Numbered from the stretch's first letter, positions 1 through 7,477 are shown. The stretch: 10,671 nt of DNA from Pseudomonadales bacterium (GCA_013043915.1 JABEVH010000058.1:1-10671), one strand, 5' to 3'. The notes: generated by a model from the sequence alone, not told the origin. Program-made: numbers and translations.

Positions 1-84
1 ATGAGCAGGAGCAGCTGATTTGATGGTCATGTTTTCAAATTATTTGCGCGTGTTGATCTGGATTTTCCCGAACCTCCCGGTCTC
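1..84 (+). other. Out-of-frame upstream coding remnant of the AraC-family gene
   Basis: From base 19 the frame of the downstream AraC gene stays open and reads FDGHVFKLFARVDLDFPEPP. The tail of this resembles the strand preceding the conserved Phe-Pro/Pro positions of the Arabinose_bd-type domain. A TGA at 16-18 closes that frame. The frame offset by two (bases 3-20) is open from the window edge and reads EQEQLI before its own TGA at 21-23. A shift between these frames around bases 15-24 would join them into one protein. This could be a natural frameshift mutation or a sequencing error; the window edge prevents a decision. Confidence 0.45.
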
Positions 85-582
85 TTGGCCATGACCCAGA
101 CACGTTCAGGACTATTACGCTTCGGTCAGCCGCATAACCGTTTTTCTTTCTCATCAAGTTATCTGGACTATCCCCTGCTGATGGCAGATCCTGTTGCTCT
201 GCGACTGGCGCTAGAACAATGTGAACAGGAAATGACGCAACTAGGTCGCCACGGAAATTTTCTATCCCGTGTCAGACAGCTGATTGAGCAAGGCTGCACA
301 GAAAAAGCAGGTAGCGGTTTTCCCGGCGTTGAGCAAGTGGCCGCTGCCTTGCACTTATCCAGCCGCACCCTGAAACGTCAGCTGGCTCAACATGAAACCA
401 GCTTCAGTGAACTCCTGGAAGAAAGCAGCAAACGACGGTCTGTCCTGCTGCTGGAAGACCATCGCCTGAGCATTGAACACATCAGCGAGCGCTTGGGCTA
501 CTCCGACTTAAGCAACTTTACACGCGCTTTCAAGCGATGGACAGGGCTAACTCCTAAAGCCTATCGGCAATCGCGCAGTTAG
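85..582 (+). CDS. AraC-family transcriptional regulator, C-terminal part (5' end broken)
   Basis: This encodes the DNA-binding half of an AraC/XylS-type regulator, a cytoplasmic protein that binds promoter DNA through two helix-turn-helix units. The first HTH lies near residues 83-104 (VEQVAAALHLSSRTLKRQL) and the second near 130-152, followed by the family signature LGYSDLSNFTRAFKRW and LTPKAYR. Residues 1-50, with RFGQPHNRF and YLDYPLLMADP, match the end of the Arabinose_bd-type effector domain of this family. Full-length members are about 330 residues, so roughly half is missing here. The only starts in frame are CTG 58, TTG 85 and ATG 91, none with a good ribosome-binding site, and coding similarity continues upstream of all of them. 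The gene is probably a pseudogene or carries a frameshift. It is convergent with gpx and its stop overlaps the gpx stop. The regulon cannot be inferred. Confidence 0.75.
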   Translation: MAMTQTRSGLLRFGQPHNRFSFSSSYLDYPLLMADPVALRLALEQCEQEMTQLGRHGNFLSRVRQLIEQGCTEKAGSGFPGVEQVAAALHLSSRTLKRQLAQHETSFSELLEESSKRRSVLLLEDHRLSIEHISERLGYSDLSNFTRAFKRWTGLTPKAYRQSRS

Positions 583-1064
583 TGCACCAACAATGCCTCG
601 ATATCTGAAGCCATGGAAGCCGGCTCTGCCGTAGGTGCATACCGGTGTACCACCTTACCCTGAGCATCGACGAGGAATTTGGTGAAATTCCACTTAATAG
701 CCTTGATACCCAATAACCCGGGAGCCTCTTCGGCGAGATGCTTGAACAGGGGATGTGCATGCGTTCCATTGACATCAATCTTGGAAAACATGGGAAAAGA
801 AACCCCATAGTTAAGCTCACAGAATGAACTGATTTCAGCATCGCTACCCGGATCCTGACTGAGAAACTGATTGCACGGAAAACCAAGCACCATCAGCCCA
901 CGATCCTTATAAGTTTCATACAAGGTTTCCAGTCCTTTAAACTGAGGGGTGAATCCACACTTGCTGGCTGTATTGACCACCAAGAGCACCCTACCACGGT
1001 AGTCACTCAGCGACTTTTCTTCGCCGGTTATCGTCATTGCATTAAAATCATAGATGCTGCTCAT
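579..1064 (-). CDS. gpx: Glutathione peroxidase family protein (thioredoxin-type peroxidase)
   Basis: This cytoplasmic thiol peroxidase reduces hydrogen peroxide and organic or lipid hydroperoxides. The protein is 161 residues, the usual length for the bacterial and yeast non-selenium type. The peroxidatic cysteine is Cys36 in NTASKCGFT. Gln70 (NQFLSQDPG), Trp125 and Asn126 (IKWNFTKF) complete the catalytic tetrad. Cys82 in ISSFCELNYGVSFP sits where yeast Gpx3 has its resolving cysteine, and Cys64 is also present. That pattern indicates a two-cysteine mechanism recycled by thioredoxin rather than glutathione (inference from family knowledge). The start at 1064 has a GGAG Shine-Dalgarno about 8 bases upstream, within AAAGGGAG. 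It lies 18 bases after the msrB stop on the same strand, so the two are very likely co-transcribed. The stop overlaps the convergent AraC gene stop. Confidence 0.95.
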   Translation of the reverse strand: MSSIYDFNAMTITGEEKSLSDYRGRVLLVVNTASKCGFTPQFKGLETLYETYKDRGLMVLGFPCNQFLSQDPGSDAEISSFCELNYGVSFPMFSKIDVNGTHAHPLFKHLAEEAPGLLGIKAIKWNFTKFLVDAQGKVVHRYAPTAEPASMASDIEALLVH

Positions 1065-1082
1065 CTGACATGCTCCCTTTCG

Positions 1083-1481
1083 TCATACTTCCGATGGTCC
1101 CTTGAACACCAGGGACAGTGAGTTCACACAAAATCTGCGCCCGCTTGGTGCAGGGCCATCCTCAAATACATGCCCTAGATGGGCTTGGCAAGTAGCACAC
1201 CGTACCTCCGTGCGAATCATGCCATGGCTACGATCAATCTGTTCACTCACATTATCGGCTGCCTGAAAAAATGAGGGCCAACCTGTACCTGAATCAAACT
1301 TGTGCTGCGAGTCAAACAAAGGCTCATCACAGCAAGCACAATGATAGACACCCCTCTCATGGTAATCCCAATAAACACCAGAGAATGGAGCTTCTGTCGC
1401 CGAACAACGGCATACCTTGTACTGCTCCGGGCTTAGCTTCTGTTTCCAGAGCGCGTAGCTATTATCTTCTGGCTGATTCAT
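1083..1481 (-). CDS. msrB: Peptide-methionine (R)-S-oxide reductase MsrB
   Basis: MsrB reduces the R-epimer of methionine sulfoxide in oxidised proteins, using thioredoxin. Counted from ATG 1481 the protein has 132 residues. Structural zinc cysteines are Cys48/Cys51 (CACC) and Cys95/Cys98 (CATC). The catalytic Cys118 is in RRFCVNSLSL, and the substrate-pocket motif SGTGWPSFF is at 64-72. An in-frame GTG at 1487 would add two residues but lies inside the Shine-Dalgarno AGGAGG, so ATG 1481, five bases downstream of it, is the start. One mild oddity is SATE at 27-30, where many relatives have GGTE. The gene leads a pair with the peroxidase gene, a combination that couples peroxide removal to repair of oxidised methionine. 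It is divergent from alaA. Confidence 0.96.
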   Translation of the reverse strand: MNQPEDNSYALWKQKLSPEQYKVCRCSATEAPFSGVYWDYHERGVYHCACCDEPLFDSQHKFDSGTGWPSFFQAADNVSEQIDRSHGMIRTEVRCATCQAHLGHVFEDGPAPSGRRFCVNSLSLVFKGPSEV

Positions 1482-1484
1482 AAA

Positions 1485-1492
1485 CACCTCCT
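1485..1492 (-). promoter_or_regulatory. Strong ribosome-binding site of msrB
   Basis: On the minus strand AGGAGGTG precedes ATG 1481; AGGAGG ends five bases before it. The GTG inside the site cannot plausibly serve as start. This decides the shorter 132-residue protein. Confidence 0.8.
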
Positions 1493-1570
1493 ACACCATC
1501 AACACTGTAACACCGCCCTAGATCTATGAGGCGTGAAAATAAAATCGCACACAATTAAATCATGCTCGAT

Positions 1571-1600
1571 ATTATACAAAATCCACGAACAGAATGCCAG
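1571..1600 (-). promoter_or_regulatory. Candidate sigma-70 promoter for msrB-gpx
   Basis: The minus strand carries a perfect TATAAT (complement of 1571-1576). Eighteen bases upstream is CTGGCA (complement of 1595-1600), which matches the -35 consensus at four of six positions. Transcription would begin near 1564 and give a leader of about 80 bases before msrB. The spacing is one base longer than ideal. The element lies inside the divergent gap shared with alaA, and no operator could be recognised. Confidence 0.4.
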
Positions 1601-1665
1601 CCTCTGTTAGCCCTGATACACGCTTTGCGTTATCATGGCTTTTTTCACGTCCCGGGTTAGCCATC

Positions 1666-2889
1666 ATGGAAATCACCAAATCTGCCAAACTCAGAAACGT
1701 TTGCTATGACATTCGCGGCCCCATTCTGAAAGCAGCCAACCGTATGGAAGAACAGGGACATCGCATCATTAAGCTGAACATCGGCAACCCGGCACCCTTT
1801 GGGTTTGAAGCACCGCAGGAAATCCTAGAAGATGTCATTCTCAATCTACCTAACGCCATAGGTTACAGTGAATCACGTGGCCTGTTTTCAGCTCGAAAGG
1901 CCGTCGTACAGTATTACCAACAAAAAGGACTGTTTGGCGTAGATGTCCATGATATCTACATCGGCAATGGTGTATCGGAACTGATCGTCATGGCCATGCA
2001 AGGCTTGCTCAATGATGGCGATGAAGTCCTGGTTCCCGCTCCTGATTATCCCCTATGGACAGCCGCTGTCACCCTCTCTAGCGGCACAGCCATACATTAT
2101 CTTTGCGATGAACAGGCTGGCTGGTATCCTGATCTGGCAGATATAGAAAAGCGCATCACACAAAAAACACGCGCCTTGGTCATCATCAACCCTAACAATC
2201 CTACCGGAGCTTGCTACCCGCGTCATATCCTGGAAGGCATGGCTGATATTGCACGTCGCCATGATCTGATCGTGTTTGCTGACGAAATCTACGACAAGAT
2301 CCTTTACGACGATGCCGTTCATACCTCTTTTTCCACCTTAGCTGATGATTTGCTTGTGGTAACCTTTAATGGTTTATCCAAGGCCTACCGTATCGCAGGA
2401 TTTCGCGCAGGCTGGATGATGGTCAGTGGCAATAAGCGCCGTGCCCAGGACTATATTGAAGGCCTCGATATGTTGGCCTCCATGCGTTTATGCGCCAATG
2501 TGCCGGCTCAGCATGCTGTACAAACAGCTTTGGGGGGTTACCAAAGCATCAATGACCTGATCATGCCCGGAGGGCGTTTGCTAGAACAACGTAATCTGGC
2601 GCATAGCCTCTTGACGGCTATTCCCGGTGTTACCTGTGTCAAACCTGAAGGGGCTTTATACCTGTTCCCCCGCCTAGATCCTGATATATACCCTATCAGC
2701 GATGACCAGGCATTTATCCTCGAACTGCTGGAAACAGAAAAAGTCCTGCTGGTTCAGGGTACAGGCTTCAACTGGCCGACTCCGGATCATTTTCGCGTCG
2801 TATTTTTACCACAGAGGGATGAATTGACTGAAGTGATCGGGCGCATAGCACGCTTTCTTGAGGGCTACCGGCGACGTCAGCGCGTTTAA
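1666..2889 (+). CDS. alaA: Alanine-synthesising PLP aminotransferase (AlaA type)
   Basis: This fold-type I, PLP-dependent aminotransferase most likely makes alanine from pyruvate and glutamate, the role of AlaA (YfbQ) in E. coli. From ATG 1666 it has 407 residues, matching the family length, and begins MEITKSAKLRNVCYDIRGPI as relatives do. LNIGNPAPFGFEAP is near residue 37. VPAPDYPLWTAAV is near 123, NPNNPTGA near 175 and FADEIYDKILYD near 204. The PLP-binding lysine is Lys239 in FNGLSKAYRIAGFRAGW. HFRVVFLP near the C terminus supplies the carboxylate-binding arginine. An upstream in-frame ATG at 1594 would add 24 residues without resemblance to the family and is rejected as start. The Shine-Dalgarno before 1666 is poor. 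The gene is divergent from msrB, with htpX 82 bases downstream on the same strand. Confidence 0.94.
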   Translation: MEITKSAKLRNVCYDIRGPILKAANRMEEQGHRIIKLNIGNPAPFGFEAPQEILEDVILNLPNAIGYSESRGLFSARKAVVQYYQQKGLFGVDVHDIYIGNGVSELIVMAMQGLLNDGDEVLVPAPDYPLWTAAVTLSSGTAIHYLCDEQAGWYPDLADIEKRITQKTRALVIINPNNPTGACYPRHILEGMADIARRHDLIVFADEIYDKILYDDAVHTSFSTLADDLLVVTFNGLSKAYRIAGFRAGWMMVSGNKRRAQDYIEGLDMLASMRLCANVPAQHAVQTALGGYQSINDLIMPGGRLLEQRNLAHSLLTAIPGVTCVKPEGALYLFPRLDPDIYPISDDQAFILELLETEKVLLVQGTGFNWPTPDHFRVVFLPQRDELTEVIGRIARFLEGYRRRQRV

Positions 2890-2909
2890 CCAAACACAAC
2901 CGTTGGCTA

Positions 2910-2938
2910 CTTGCATTTGGTTCAGTCGCCCCCACGAT
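2910..2938 (+). promoter_or_regulatory. Candidate sigma-32 heat-shock promoter of htpX
   Basis: CTTGCAT at 2910-2916 is followed after 13 bases by CCCCACGAT at 2930-2938. The E. coli sigma-32 consensus is CTTGAAA, 13-14 bases, then CCCCATNT, so both boxes and the spacing match well. Transcription would start near 2945 and leave a leader of about 27 bases before htpX. Known sigma-32 control of htpX in E. coli supports the reading. No start site has been mapped here. Confidence 0.6.
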
Positions 2939-2971
2939 CTATGAACACCACTTTTTTGATGGAAGAGTGAC

Positions 2972-3862
2972 ATGCTACGTATTTTGCTGTTTTTAGGTAC
3001 TAACCTGGCTGTCATGATCATGGCTGGTTTGATCATGAACATCTTGGGCATAGGCAGCACATTCAGCCATGGACAACAACAGCTTGGCCCCCTGTTAGTA
3101 CTATGTTTTATATGGGGTAGCCTAGGCTCATTGATTTCCTTGGCGCTCTCCAAGTGGATTGCCCGTAAGGCAACCGGTGCTGAGATTATCACTCAACCCA
3201 ACAGCGAAGCTGAACGTTGGTTGCTGTCTACCGTTGCCAATCTGGCAGAACGAGCTGGCATCAATATGCCTGAGGTCGCTATTTTTGACAGCGTGCAATC
3301 CAACGCCTTCGCCACCGGATGGAATCGCAATGATGCCTTGGTGGCTGTTTCGACAGGGCTGCTACAGCGAATGAACCGTGATGAAATTCGAGCGGTGCTC
3401 GGCCATGAAATTGGTCATGTTGCCAATGGCGATATGGTAACCATGGCTCTGATACAAGGCATCCTTAATGCTTTCGTGATGTTCTTTGCCCGCATCATTG
3501 GTAACTTTGTCGACCGCAGTGTCTTTAACAACGAAAGCGACTCTCCAGGCATCGCATATTACATCACGTCCATGATCGGAGATGTCGTGCTGGGCCTACT
3601 CGCCAACATCATCCTTATGTGGTTTTCCCGCTACAGAGAATTTCGCGCCGATGCAGCCGGTGCTCGGCTTGCGGGGAGTAACTCCATGATCTCAGCCCTG
3701 GAACGCTTGCAACAAGAGCAGGGACTACCCGACCCTATGCCCAATGGCATGCATGCTCTGGCCATCACAGAGGGACAGCACGAAGGCTTTAGCCTAGCTG
3801 CCTTGATGGCTTCGCACCCACCCCTGGAGGAACGCATCCAGGCTCTGAAGGGACAGCATTGA
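2972..3862 (+). CDS. htpX: Membrane zinc metalloprotease HtpX
   Basis: HtpX is an inner-membrane M48-family zinc protease that degrades misfolded membrane proteins, working alongside FtsH in envelope quality control. The protein has 296 residues, close to the E. coli length. The zinc motif HEIGH is at 145-149 and the third ligand Glu223 is in FSRYREFRADAAGARL. Hydrophobic segments lie near 4-23, 38-60, 155-177 and 193-217, the expected four-helix layout with the active site facing the cytoplasm. The motif DSVQSNAFATGWNR near 106 is typical of the family. ATG 2972 follows GGAAGAG at suitable spacing. A heat-shock-like promoter lies in the gap upstream, so the gene can be expressed independently of alaA. 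Confidence 0.97.
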   Translation: MLRILLFLGTNLAVMIMAGLIMNILGIGSTFSHGQQQLGPLLVLCFIWGSLGSLISLALSKWIARKATGAEIITQPNSEAERWLLSTVANLAERAGINMPEVAIFDSVQSNAFATGWNRNDALVAVSTGLLQRMNRDEIRAVLGHEIGHVANGDMVTMALIQGILNAFVMFFARIIGNFVDRSVFNNESDSPGIAYYITSMIGDVVLGLLANIILMWFSRYREFRADAAGARLAGSNSMISALERLQQEQGLPDPMPNGMHALAITEGQHEGFSLAALMASHPPLEERIQALKGQH

Positions 3863-3959
3863 ATTATGATCACCTGCTGTAACTGATCAGGTCATTTCAT
3901 CCATCAGATATTTTTGATAGGGTGTGGCTTTAATGTGAGTAGGCAGGGGGGACCTGTTC

Positions 3960-4886
3960 ATGGCAGGCAAAAGCATGCAAGCGCGACTGATACAGGCTGC
4001 GCTAAGGCGCTTCATCAAACCCATTTTTGCAGTCACCGCTGATGAAACTACGGAACTACTGCATGCACGGCACCGCTTTGATCGCCTGATTCATTGGCTA
4101 CCTGCCCCCCGAGGCGTGCAGGTACAACCCGTGCAGTTGCCAGATCTACATGGCGAATGGATCTTACCCAACCACCCCGGTTCACGCGTCATTTTATACC
4201 TGCATGGTGGTGCCTATATCCTGGGCAGCCCTGCCAGCCACCGTGATCTCACAGCCGCGCTAGCTACTCGCTGTAACGCCAGAGTTTTTTCCCTGGATTA
4301 CCGCCTTGCCCCTGAGGCCGGATTTAATGAATGGCAAGAAGACAGTGTCCGCGCTTATCAGCATCTACTCCATGCTGGCATCGAGGCGAAACATATACTG
4401 CTGGCAGGTGACTCAGCAGGAGGCAACTTGGTGTTGACGACCTTGCTACGCCTGCGTGATGCAGGGATCACCTTGCCCTCGGCTGCTATCTGTCTTTCGC
4501 CGTGGACCGACCTGACGGGGGACAACCCGTCCATGACGCGAAATGCCTCTCGCGACGCCATGCTCGATGCCCCAGGCATACGTGCTTTGGGGCACTACCA
4601 TGCGAGAACTAGCAGTACACAAAACCCTTACCTTTCCCCGGTATATGGCGACCTGCGTGGGCTCCCTCCCCTCTTGCTACATGTCAGTGACCAGGAAATC
4701 CTGTTTGATGACAGTATCCACTTAGCTGAACAAGCCCAAGCCTGTGGAGTCAAGGTTGAGTTACGCATCTGGCCTGGCATGCCACATGTCTTTCAGGCTT
4801 TTATCCGTTACTTACCCGAAGCGCGACAAGCACTTGAGGACATAAAACGCTTTGCCGACACACATACCCCCCAACCTGGCCTGTAA
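3960..4886 (+). CDS. Alpha/beta hydrolase, hormone-sensitive lipase family esterase
   Basis: This is a probable carboxylesterase of the bacterial HSL group (family IV, Aes-like) acting on short acyl esters; the natural substrate is unknown. The protein has 308 residues. The oxyanion-hole motif is HGGAYILGSP at 82-91, with HGGA where many relatives have HGGG. The nucleophile is Ser152 in GDSAGGN and the histidine is His276 in PGMPHVFQ. The acid falls in SDQEILFDDS at 243-252. By alignment with E. coli Aes from memory, Glu246 occupies the catalytic Asp position, as in some relatives. SLDYRLAPE at 111-119 is a further family motif. No signal peptide is evident; residues 7-25 look like a cap helix. 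AGGGGGGA at 3945-3952, seven bases before ATG 3960, fixes the start. It sits 89 bases before plsB, but a link to lipid synthesis is only suggested by position. Confidence 0.9.
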   Translation: MAGKSMQARLIQAALRRFIKPIFAVTADETTELLHARHRFDRLIHWLPAPRGVQVQPVQLPDLHGEWILPNHPGSRVILYLHGGAYILGSPASHRDLTAALATRCNARVFSLDYRLAPEAGFNEWQEDSVRAYQHLLHAGIEAKHILLAGDSAGGNLVLTTLLRLRDAGITLPSAAICLSPWTDLTGDNPSMTRNASRDAMLDAPGIRALGHYHARTSSTQNPYLSPVYGDLRGLPPLLLHVSDQEILFDDSIHLAEQAQACGVKVELRIWPGMPHVFQAFIRYLPEARQALEDIKRFADTHTPQPGL

Positions 4887-4902
4887 CGTCTTGTTACATG
4901 GC
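4879..4902 (+). repeat. Inverted repeat overlapping the esterase stop codon
   Basis: TGTAAC at 4882-4887 and GTTACA at 4893-4898 are perfect complementary arms around GTCTT. GCC before and GGC after extend the stem to nine pairs with one bulged T. The esterase TAA stop lies in the left arm. No T-run follows, so it may be an RNA hairpin protecting or attenuating the transcript, or an operator upstream of plsB. The function is not determined. Confidence 0.45.
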
Positions 4903-4975
4903 AAGGTCGTGGTTTTCTGCAGAGAACAGATTCATTTTGCTAACCTAACCTACACGTTGAACTGATGACAAATAC

Positions 4976-7477
4976 ATGCGACTACTGGGCTTAGGTAATT
5001 TTTTCTTCTGGCTGGCGCGCAAAATTCTATACCTGTGGGTACGCACCCAGGTATTCCCCGAAGACCTTGGCGAACTGCAACTCGACCATAATCAACCGAT
5101 TTGCTATGTCCTGCAAACCCGTTTTTTTTCCAACTTACTGGTCATCGACCGAGAAACTCGACGTCAGGGGTTACCGCGGGCGATGCGGCCTATGCAGGGC
5201 CTCTTCCTGCATGAAGAGAGTTCGGTTTTTTTTCTTTTACGCGGTGATCATGCCGGGCCATTGCGCCAGAACCGTTTTACTTACTCACCTCGCTTACTGC
5301 GTCTCATGGAAGCTGTCTATGAACATCAGGAGCTAGATGTTCAGCTAGTTCCCGTTTCCATCTTGTGGGGCCGCGCTCCGGACAAGGAAAGTTCCATCCT
5401 GAAGATCTTGTTTGCTGACAGTTGGGCGACCCCGGGAGCATTCAAACAGTTCATTGCCATCTTGCTGCATGGCCGCAATACCATGGTGCGGTTCAGCGAA
5501 CCCATCTCCTTGCGGAGCATGGCTGAAAGCACCTCAAGCAGTGAGCTGGCCTTACGCAAATTATCTCGTGTTCTGCGCGTACATTTCCGACGACAGCGCG
5601 AAGTTGCTATCGGCCCTGACCTTTCTCACCGCAGAACCCTGGTCAGTGCCATCATGAATGCCCAGGAAGTCCAAGAAGGCATTCGCGCCACCTCACGGCA
5701 GGACCGCATCGGCGACGAATCAGCGGAACGACGCGCCCGCTCTTACATCCATGAAATTGCTGCCGACTATTCCTACCCTATCATTCGCCTCTATGAAATT
5801 TTTCTAACCTGGCTATGGACCAGGCTTTACGATGGTGTCGATGTGCAACATCTCGATCAGGTTGCTGAGTTGGCCGAAACACACGAAATTATCTATGTGC
5901 CCTGCCATCGCAGCCATATTGATTACCTGCTATTGTCCTACGTTATCTTCCGGCGCGGCTTGATGACACCGCATATCGCTGCGGGTGCCAACCTGAATAT
6001 GCCCATCGTAGGCCCCATCCTCAGACGGGGTGGCGCCTTTTTCCTGCGCCGTAGTTTCAAGAACAATCCCTTATACGGTGCCGTTTTCAACGAATACCTG
6101 CACGTTATGATCAGTAAAGGCTATTCCATCGAATACTTTATTGAAGGAGGTCGCTCGCGTACAGGGCGCCTGTTGAGCCCTCGCACCGGCATGCTGTCCA
6201 TGACCGTACTTAGTTTCTTGCGAGACCACGCTCGCCCCATCGTCTTTATTCCTGCCTATATCGGCTATGAAAAGCTGATGGAAGGGCGCACCTATGTCGG
6301 TGAATTGTTAGGGCAACCCAAACGCAAAGAATCACTGCTGCAAGTCATCGGCACCATCAGACGTTTGAAAAAAACCTTTGGCAAGGTACATTTAAGTTTT
6401 GGCGACCCCATCTATCTGGCTGGCTTGCTGGATCAATGCCACCCCGGGTGGAAACAAGAAGAGGACTGCAGCCAAAGCCCCTGGGTAGCCGATATGGTCG
6501 AGACGCTGGCAAGACGTATCGCTACCAGCATTAATGCCGCCGCCGTCGTCAACCCCATGAATCTGATCAGCCTGGCATTGCTGGCCACGCAAAAACACGC
6601 CATGGATATCGATATGCTGGCCCAGCAAATCGAACTCTACAAGAAACTGCTGTCTCAGGCGCCTTACAGTGACCACATTACCGTTACAGCCTTGTCGGGC
6701 GATGCCATCATTCGTTACGCTGAACAACTTAAATCCGTACAGCGCCGCAAACACCCCTTAGGAGACATCGCTTATCTTCAGGAAGAACATGCGGTCCTGC
6801 TGACGTATTTTCGCAATAATACCTTGCACCTGTTTACCATCCCCTCGCTGGTAGGATGTTTCCTGTTGCATAACATCTACCTACGCGAATCCGAACTCAA
6901 GCAAATGGTCTGTAATATCTACCCCTTCTTGCAGACAGAGCTTTTTTTGCGCTGGAGTGATAACGAAGTCGATGGAGCCATCCAGACATGTATTGATGTG
7001 CTGGTCAGTAATGGCTTGTTCCTACGTAACGACCAGGCACTCAGTTTGCCCAACCCCAATAGCGCTGAATTTGCCTATCTCAAGGTCTTAAGCGGCGCAG
7101 TGGCTCCCAATCTGGAACGCTATTTCATGACGGTAGCACTGCTCACTCATATGGGCTCAGGCAGCGTCGATCAGAAACGTCTGGAGGAGTTATGTAGCCT
7201 CCTTGCCCAGCGACTGTCCATACTCCATGAGTTCAATGCCCCCGAGTTTTTTGACAAAGCTCTCTTTCGCAACTTCATTATCACGATGCAACGCATGGGA
7301 CTCATTGGGGTCAACGAACAGGGCCTGCTGACTTTTGATGAAACCCTACTGCGAGTAGCCCAAGAGTCTCGCTCTATCCTTGATGCTGGCATACGACAGA
7401 CTATAGTGCAAATGACACGCCTTGATGATCAGGAAATTGCAGCTGCGCTAGGGGATCAGCGTCATAAACTTCACTAG
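4976..7477 (+). CDS. plsB: Glycerol-3-phosphate 1-O-acyltransferase PlsB
   Basis: PlsB transfers an acyl chain from acyl-ACP or acyl-CoA to position 1 of glycerol-3-phosphate, the first committed step of phospholipid synthesis, at the inner membrane. The protein has 833 residues; the E. coli enzyme has 807. The four acyltransferase motifs occur in order. They are the catalytic HRSHID (His311, Asp316) inside VPCHRSHIDYLLLSY, GGAFFLRRSF at 352-361, FIEGGRSRTGRLL at 388-400 and IPAYIGYEKLMEG near 425-437. The N-terminal regulatory part retains LDVQLVPVSILWGRAP (near 120-135) and VRFSEPISLRSMAE. The C-terminal part retains AELFLRW-like and LSILHEFNAPEFFDKALF stretches of the enterobacterial protein. 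No truncation is visible. The Shine-Dalgarno before ATG 4976 is weak. The gene is preceded by an inverted repeat and followed by a strong hairpin, suggesting its own transcript or the end of a unit begun upstream. Confidence 0.97.
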   Translation: MRLLGLGNFFFWLARKILYLWVRTQVFPEDLGELQLDHNQPICYVLQTRFFSNLLVIDRETRRQGLPRAMRPMQGLFLHEESSVFFLLRGDHAGPLRQNRFTYSPRLLRLMEAVYEHQELDVQLVPVSILWGRAPDKESSILKILFADSWATPGAFKQFIAILLHGRNTMVRFSEPISLRSMAESTSSSELALRKLSRVLRVHFRRQREVAIGPDLSHRRTLVSAIMNAQEVQEGIRATSRQDRIGDESAERRARSYIHEIAADYSYPIIRLYEIFLTWLWTRLYDGVDVQHLDQVAELAETHEIIYVPCHRSHIDYLLLSYVIFRRGLMTPHIAAGANLNMPIVGPILRRGGAFFLRRSFKNNPLYGAVFNEYLHVMISKGYSIEYFIEGGRSRTGRLLSPRTGMLSMTVLSFLRDHARPIVFIPAYIGYEKLMEGRTYVGELLGQPKRKESLLQVIGTIRRLKKTFGKVHLSFGDPIYLAGLLDQCHPGWKQEEDCSQSPWVADMVETLARRIATSINAAAVVNPMNLISLALLATQKHAMDIDMLAQQIELYKKLLSQAPYSDHITVTALSGDAIIRYAEQLKSVQRRKHPLGDIAYLQEEHAVLLTYFRNNTLHLFTIPSLVGCFLLHNIYLRESELKQMVCNIYPFLQTELFLRWSDNEVDGAIQTCIDVLVSNGLFLRNDQALSLPNPNSAEFAYLKVLSGAVAPNLERYFMTVALLTHMGSGSVDQKRLEELCSLLAQRLSILHEFNAPEFFDKALFRNFIITMQRMGLIGVNEQGLLTFDETLLRVAQESRSILDAGIRQTIVQMTRLDDQEIAAALGDQRHKLH

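Noticed and set aside
1482..1487. GTG start for MsrB at 1487
   Set aside because: The GTG is inside the Shine-Dalgarno sequence that serves ATG 1481.
1594..1665. N-terminal extension of AlaA by 24 residues from ATG 1594
   Set aside because: The extension has no resemblance to the family, while the protein from ATG 1666 begins exactly as known AlaA-like enzymes do.
2806..3192. 128-codon minus-strand open frame across the alaA-htpX junction
   Set aside because: It overlaps the conserved ends of both genes and the probable heat-shock promoter, and its translation has no recognisable features.
3875..3899. Hairpin around ACCTG/CAGGT after htpX as a terminator
   Set aside because: The stem has only five contiguous pairs with a long loop and a mismatch, and no T-run follows directly.
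6392..6754. 120-codon open frame antisense to plsB
   Set aside because: It lies wholly opposite a well-conserved part of PlsB, shows no family motif and has no ribosome-binding site that stands out.
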